From an uncultured Atopobium sp. (GTDB taxonomy: Bacteria > Actinomycetota > Coriobacteriia > Coriobacteriales > Atopobiaceae): a stretch of DNA of 64,000 nucleotides. The position numbers were made by a program, and so were the translations under genes. The stretch covers positions 1 through 64,000 of the forward strand of contig CALHVU010000059.1 of the NCBI GenBank assembly GCA_938036925.1, read 5' to 3'. This document shows, piece after piece, positions 60,431 to 64,000 of this stretch. The first letter of the stretch is position 1; each line of letters begins with the position of its first letter. The notes below the pieces were generated by a model that was not told where the DNA came from, searched no databases, and saw only the letters and a program-made list of their open reading frames with translations.

Positions 60431-61008
60431 TAAAGCTGACCTCCGTCTGATTCATAGTCATCAAAAACTTCCTCAAGCTTGCTGAGAGCAGTCTCAAGGT
60501 TGTCGTTCACAATGCAAACAGTATAGTCGTTTGCATACTCCATTTCACGTGACGCATTAGAAAGTCTCGTAGAAATGGTCTTCTCGTCTTCTGTACCACG
60601 GCCTCTAAGGCGCTGTTCAAGCTCTTCAAATGAAGGTGGCTTAATAAAGACGAGAATGGCGTTGGGATATTGTTTGTGGACCATAAGTCCACCCTGAACG
60701 TCAATCTCTAGAACAACAGACTGACCTGCAGAAATCAGGCGATCAACCTCGGATTTGAGCGTGCCATAGCAATGACCATGAACATGAGCCCACTCAAGGA
60801 ATTCACCAGCATCAACGCGCTTTTTAAATTCTTCATCGGAGAGAAAATAATACGCAACTCCATCGACTTCTCCTGGTCGTGGAGAGCGCGTAGTAGCCGA
60901 AACCGTCAGGCCTAGGTTTGGGCGCTTGTCCCTCAACAGAGAGACAAGCGTTCCTTTTCCTACACCTGACGGTCCAGATACTACAAAAAGTTTGGCTGAA
61001 CGAGCCAC
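60430..61008 (-). CDS. gmk: Guanylate kinase
   Basis: 192 residues. P-loop VVSGPSGVGKGTL, the GMP-binding TTRSPRPGEVDGVAYYF, GEFLEWAHVHGHCYGT, and VVLEIDVQGG are the standard motifs. Converts GMP to GDP. Its ATG overlaps the mihF stop and it is coupled to rpoZ. Confidence 0.97.
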   Translation of the reverse strand: MARSAKLFVVSGPSGVGKGTLVSLLRDKRPNLGLTVSATTRSPRPGEVDGVAYYFLSDEEFKKRVDAGEFLEWAHVHGHCYGTLKSEVDRLISAGQSVVLEIDVQGGLMVHKQYPNAILVFIKPPSFEELEQRLRGRGTEDEKTISTRLSNASREMEYANDYTVCIVNDNLETALSKLEEVFDDYESDGGQL

Positions 61009-61316
61009 TACTTGGTCAGTGCCTCGAGGAGCTGCTCACGCTGACGAGCGCCAAGGCCCTTAACGCGGCGAGTTGCGGAAATTCCGAGCTCGTCCATAAT
61101 CTTTGCTGCCTTTGCCTTGCCATAGCCAGGAAGGGACTCGATAAGAGCGGAAACCTTCATACGCTCAGCAATAGGATCGGTAGAATCAAGGACCTCTTTA
61201 AGGGAGACCTTACCAGTCTTAACCTTCTCGCGAAGCTCTGCACGAGCGTGACGAGCCTGAGCTGCCTTCTCAAGTGCTGCCTTGCGCTGCTCATCGGTAA
61301 GTGTAGGTAGAGCCAT
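61008..61316 (-). CDS. mihF: Actinobacterial integration host factor (mIHF)
   Basis: 102 residues, started at ATG 61316 with GGAGG 5 bases upstream. A charged N-terminal helix (LTDEQRKAALEKAAQARHARAELREKVK) precedes a helix-two-turn-helix DNA-binding core (VSALIESLPGYGKAKAAKIMDELGISATRRVKGLGARQREQLLEAL, read in parts), the diagnostic mIHF pattern. Nucleoid protein unrelated to E. coli IHF. Found only in Actinobacteria next to gmk, which is one of the better clues to the taxon. Confidence 0.95.
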   Translation of the reverse strand: MALPTLTDEQRKAALEKAAQARHARAELREKVKTGKVSLKEVLDSTDPIAERMKVSALIESLPGYGKAKAAKIMDELGISATRRVKGLGARQREQLLEALTK

Positions 61317-61479
61317 TGTTCCTCCAAACATCGTTTTCGTACTTCATATACGAAACTCAATTTAATGTGCCTTTTGCACTTCAGCAAAATAGTTTGCCAC
61401 ATAACACGTTATTTACAAGGGGTTTTTTAATATTTCCGCATCAAAAACCACCTGTTCATCACAATTCCAACAATTTCCG

Positions 61480-62211
61480 TTAATTTTTGAGCTCAGAAAT
61501 GATGGATTCAAATGCTTCGACTGGATTGTTTGCGCAGGTAATTGGCCTACCAACCACCAATTTGCTTGCTCCAGCCTTAATTGCTGCTGAAGGAGTGGAA
61601 ATTCTGACCTGATCGCCCTTCTCGGCACCTTCTGGACGTACTCCGGGGGTCACGATGAGCGCATTTGGTCCCAAAAGCTCTCTCATTTCCTGTGCTTCCT
61701 GAGGTGAGCAAACAATTCCATCGGCACCTGCGCTGTAAGAAAGAGACGCCAAACGAGCAACTTCATCCTTAATAGATCCGTCTACGCCAATGGAGTGGAG
61801 TGCGTCCTCATCCATGCTGGTAAGCACAGAAATAGCCACCAGTTTGGTACGGCCAGACTCATCAACGCCACGCTCTGCTGCGGCTTCTTCTGCACCCTCT
61901 CGACCAGCAGAAATCATCTGAGCGGTTCCCAGGCCATGAATAGAGAGGATGTCTGCACCAGAAAGCGATGCAGAGTGGACAGCACCTTTGACCTGGAATG
62001 GAATGTCATGCACCTTGAGATCAAGAAACACCTTGAAGCCACGTGCGTGCATCTCATCTACCATCGAGGGTCCGTAGCGATAAAAGAGCGTCATACCAAC
62101 CTTAACCCAGCGTGCATGGCCGGCGAGAAGATCGGTGAGCTCCAGAGCTCTTTCTCTTGTGCAATCAAGCGCAACAATAACGGCGTCGCGTGCCTGCTCG
62201 TCTGTTAGCAT
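61480..62211 (-). CDS. pyrF: Orotidine 5'-phosphate decarboxylase
   Basis: 243 residues. Converts OMP to UMP. The catalytic block VFLDLKVHDIP (D-x-K-x-x-D) is intact, with VTPGVRPEG and LVVGRPIT for phosphate binding; the VIVALDCTRERALEL start is normal for group I enzymes. Overlaps pyrD by 7 bases. Last gene of the pyrC-pyrK-pyrD-pyrF row; no terminator is evident in the gap after it. Confidence 0.96.
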   Translation of the reverse strand: MLTDEQARDAVIVALDCTRERALELTDLLAGHARWVKVGMTLFYRYGPSMVDEMHARGFKVFLDLKVHDIPFQVKGAVHSASLSGADILSIHGLGTAQMISAGREGAEEAAAERGVDESGRTKLVAISVLTSMDEDALHSIGVDGSIKDEVARLASLSYSAGADGIVCSPQEAQEMRELLGPNALIVTPGVRPEGAEKGDQVRISTPSAAIKAGASKLVVGRPITCANNPVEAFESIISELKN

Positions 62212-63131
62212 TCAACAGCTCCAATCAGCTCGTGGATGTCAGATACTCCCTGAGACTTTGCCCAGTCAGTAAGCTCATTTAGAATGCGTGGAGCACACAT
62301 TGGGTCGTAAAGGTTTGCAGAACCCACCGAGACAGCCGTAGCGCCCGCAAGGATAAACTCTGCAGCATCCTCGCCCGTTTCTACGCCACCAACACCGCAA
62401 ATAGGAATAGAAACTGCCTGAGCGCACTCCCAGACCATACGAACTGCAGCATTATGACAAAGAGGACCACTCAGGCCACCTGTTGGCTTAGAGAGCCTGC
62501 TCTTTCTGGTGTGGACGTTAATTGACATACCAGGGATGGAGTTGATGAGCGTTAGACCATCTGCGCCTTCAGCCTCAAAAGCCTTACCAATCTCGGCAAC
62601 ATTGACGGGAGCCATCTTAACCAGAATGGGCAGCTTTGTCAGAGGACGTACTGCCTTCATAATCTCTGTGGCCTGCTCTGGAGTACCGCCCAGGGGCTTA
62701 CCGCCCTTCTCGAGATTTGGACAACTCACGTTAAGCTCAATAGCTGAAATGTGTGGATTAAGCTCTTCAAGGCGCTCGACAACGTCAATCATCTCCTGCA
62801 CGGAGTGTGCTGCCATCTGCATGATAACGCGTGTGCCACGACCCTCAAGATCTTTCATGTAGTCATCAGTGTGGGCGATAAAATCGTCCACTCCAGGATT
62901 GGCAAGGCCAACGCTGTTCATCATGCCGCCGTTGAGCTCGCACATACGAGGAGCTGGGTTTCCTTCCCAAGGAACGCGAGCAACACCCTTCATAGTGATG
63001 GCGCCAAGCAGAGAAACGTCGTAGAAACCCTCAAACTGCCAACCGTAGCCAAAGGTACCCGCAGCAGTATTGATAGGATTTTTCATCTGGATACCGCCAA
63101 GATTGACGGCCATTTTTACCTGATCTACCAT
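62205..63131 (-). CDS. pyrD: Dihydroorotate dehydrogenase B, catalytic subunit
   Basis: 308 residues, class 1B. FMN-dependent oxidation of dihydroorotate to orotate, using NAD+ through PyrK. Conserved: NPINTAAGTFGYG, PRMCELNGGMMNSVGLANPG, the catalytic Cys in ELNVSCPNLEKGG, and VGGVETGEDAAEFILAGATAVSVG. Overlaps pyrK by 7 bases, as these two form a heterotetramer. Confidence 0.96.
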   Translation of the reverse strand: MVDQVKMAVNLGGIQMKNPINTAAGTFGYGWQFEGFYDVSLLGAITMKGVARVPWEGNPAPRMCELNGGMMNSVGLANPGVDDFIAHTDDYMKDLEGRGTRVIMQMAAHSVQEMIDVVERLEELNPHISAIELNVSCPNLEKGGKPLGGTPEQATEIMKAVRPLTKLPILVKMAPVNVAEIGKAFEAEGADGLTLINSIPGMSINVHTRKSRLSKPTGGLSGPLCHNAAVRMVWECAQAVSIPICGVGGVETGEDAAEFILAGATAVSVGSANLYDPMCAPRILNELTDWAKSQGVSDIHELIGAVEC

Positions 63132-63919
63132 GCGATCTCCTTTGCCTCAAAGACAGGTCCAACCATGCAAGCAGACGCATAGCCGCCCTTAGCAAGTGGG
63201 ACATTGCAGGTGTTGCATGCGCCAAAGGCGCAGCTCATCATACGCTCCATAGAAACCTGGCAGGCAACGTTGTTGGCAATTGCAAGCTTGGCCACGTTTC
63301 TCATCATAGGCTCTGGACCGCAGGTATACACAGCGTCCCAGACACCTTGGCTCAAAGGTTCCTCCAAAGCTGCTGTTACAAAGCCCTTGGTACCCTTAGA
63401 GCCGTCATCTGTTGTGACGTATACATTCTGTGCGCCTAGTGCGAGAAGATCCTCTTCTCCAAAGAGTTTCTCGGCAGTTTGTGCGCCAATGACTGCGTCA
63501 AACTCAACACCCAGCTCGGTAAGCTTACGAGCTGCCGCGATAATTGGTGTGATACCCACACCTCCTGCTACCAGGACGCTTCTCTTGCTAGAAGCGTTAA
63601 GGCGCCAGGGGCGGCCGCAAGGAGCAGTCATGTCACTGGCGTCACCAGGCTTCATCTGAGAAAGCCTGCGTGTACCCTCGCCTACCGTTGCGTAGATAAG
63701 CTCGAGCGTATCAGTTGCTTTATCAGCTAGCGAGAAGGACAGCGGGATGCGAAGAATGTGGCGCTTATCGCCTGGAACATTAACGTTTACAAACTGACCA
63801 GGCGCTAGAGACTTACAAAGACCTGGTGCCTTGAGCTGGGCTCTATACAGATTCTGGGCAACCTGGGTATTACTCAGAACCGTAAAGTCAAATACCTGTA
63901 CATTTCCACGTAGTGGCAT
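63125..63919 (-). CDS. pyrK: Dihydroorotate dehydrogenase B, electron-transfer subunit
   Basis: 264 residues. FAD domain with HILRIPLSFSLADK (R-x-P-x-S/F-type), GGVGITPIIAAAR for NAD, and a C-terminal [2Fe-2S] cluster: ERMMSCAFGACNTCNVPLAKGGYASACMVGP read in parts, with four Cys. Transfers electrons from PyrD to NAD+. Translationally coupled to pyrC (TAATG) and pyrD. Confidence 0.95.
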   Translation of the reverse strand: MPLRGNVQVFDFTVLSNTQVAQNLYRAQLKAPGLCKSLAPGQFVNVNVPGDKRHILRIPLSFSLADKATDTLELIYATVGEGTRRLSQMKPGDASDMTAPCGRPWRLNASSKRSVLVAGGVGITPIIAAARKLTELGVEFDAVIGAQTAEKLFGEEDLLALGAQNVYVTTDDGSKGTKGFVTAALEEPLSQGVWDAVYTCGPEPMMRNVAKLAIANNVACQVSMERMMSCAFGACNTCNVPLAKGGYASACMVGPVFEAKEIAW

Positions 63920-64000
63920 TACTTTTCCCCTCCAGGAACAATTACTTCATTGGCAAGAACTCGCTTACCATCAACAAACACATCTGTTGCAACACCATAG
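63919..64000 (-). CDS. pyrC: Probable dihydroorotase, C-terminal end only
   Basis: The last 26 codons of a gene that runs off the window: VATDVFVDGKRVLANEVIV then a short Pro/Gly/Lys end. A V-D-G-K-R-V-x at the very end is typical of dihydroorotase and other amidohydrolases, and the position directly upstream of pyrK fits pyrC. The stop codon overlaps the pyrK ATG. Identity is inferred from so little sequence. Confidence 0.55.
   Translation of the reverse strand, partial: YGVATDVFVDGKRVLANEVIVPGGEK

Noticed and set aside
1..64000. The GGCGAGAA octamer as a Chi site or FtsK-orienting sequence
   Set aside because: Those are strongly polar along a replication arm; here the two orientations are balanced in the long one-directional region.
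1..64000. tRNA or rRNA genes, CRISPR arrays, insertion sequences, integrase or phage genes
   Set aside because: None could be recognised on either strand; gaps are short and contain only terminators, promoters or AT-rich sequence.

Overview
The window looks like chromosomal DNA of a low-to-mid GC actinobacterium of the class Coriobacteriia, most likely the Atopobium/Lancefieldella/Olsenella group. This is inferred from the gene set read by eye (mIHF-type integration host factor next to gmk and rpoZ, a GarA-like FHA protein next to an FtsR-like MerR regulator, SpoVS, oleate hydratase) and from a base composition that looks mid-40s % GC. No rRNA, tRNA, CRISPR array, insertion sequence or prophage was seen.

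Layout. 1-16.4 kb is mostly plus-strand and partly accessory: a truncated methyltransferase, a TetR regulator next to an oleate hydratase, a low-GC methyltransferase that looks imported, a HAD phosphatase, an M20 peptidase, then a tight row of CDP-alcohol phosphatidyltransferase, D,D-carboxypeptidase, GcvT-like protein, RidA, FHA protein, MerR/FtsR-like regulator and adenine phosphoribosyltransferase. A Tat-exported NlpC/P60 protein, a ClC antiporter and a GNAT acetyltransferase follow, with a 742-bp gene-free gap. 16.4-23.3 kb holds trxB, a purine permease, dut and nrdR, then the divergent SOS pair yneA-like/lexA, a DUF1624 membrane protein and hflX.

From 23.3 kb to the end almost everything is on the minus strand and is conserved housekeeping. 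In transcription order: pyrC(end)-pyrK-pyrD-pyrF; mihF-gmk-rpoZ-thiI; comEA-comEC-holA; (rpsT on plus); lepA-dus-hemW-membrane DnaJ-dnaJ-mtaB-phoH-ybeY-dgkA-era-recO-rpsO-pnp-rnj-ftsK-rodZ-like-yajQ-rimO-pgsA-pncC; recA-recX; rny-GHKL ATPase-spoVS-miaB-miaA-hflX. The order rodZ-like-pgsA-cinA-recA-rny-X-spoVS-miaB matches the Bacillus arrangement, but here X is a MutL/Hsp90-like ATPase instead of YmdB.

How the genes work together: DNA repair and its control (recA, recX, lexA, a YneA-type division inhibitor, recO), DNA uptake (comEA, comEC, recA), RNA decay (RNase Y, RNase J, PNPase, YbeY), three methylthiotransferases (MiaB, RimO, MtaB), pyrimidine synthesis, and envelope upkeep. Two signals stand out. 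An octamer GGCGAGAA (consensus TGGCGAGAAR) occurs at least 23 times on both strands without polarity, including one perfect inverted pair, which resembles a DNA uptake sequence. The second is the uncharacterised GHKL ATPase inserted between RNase Y and SpoVS.
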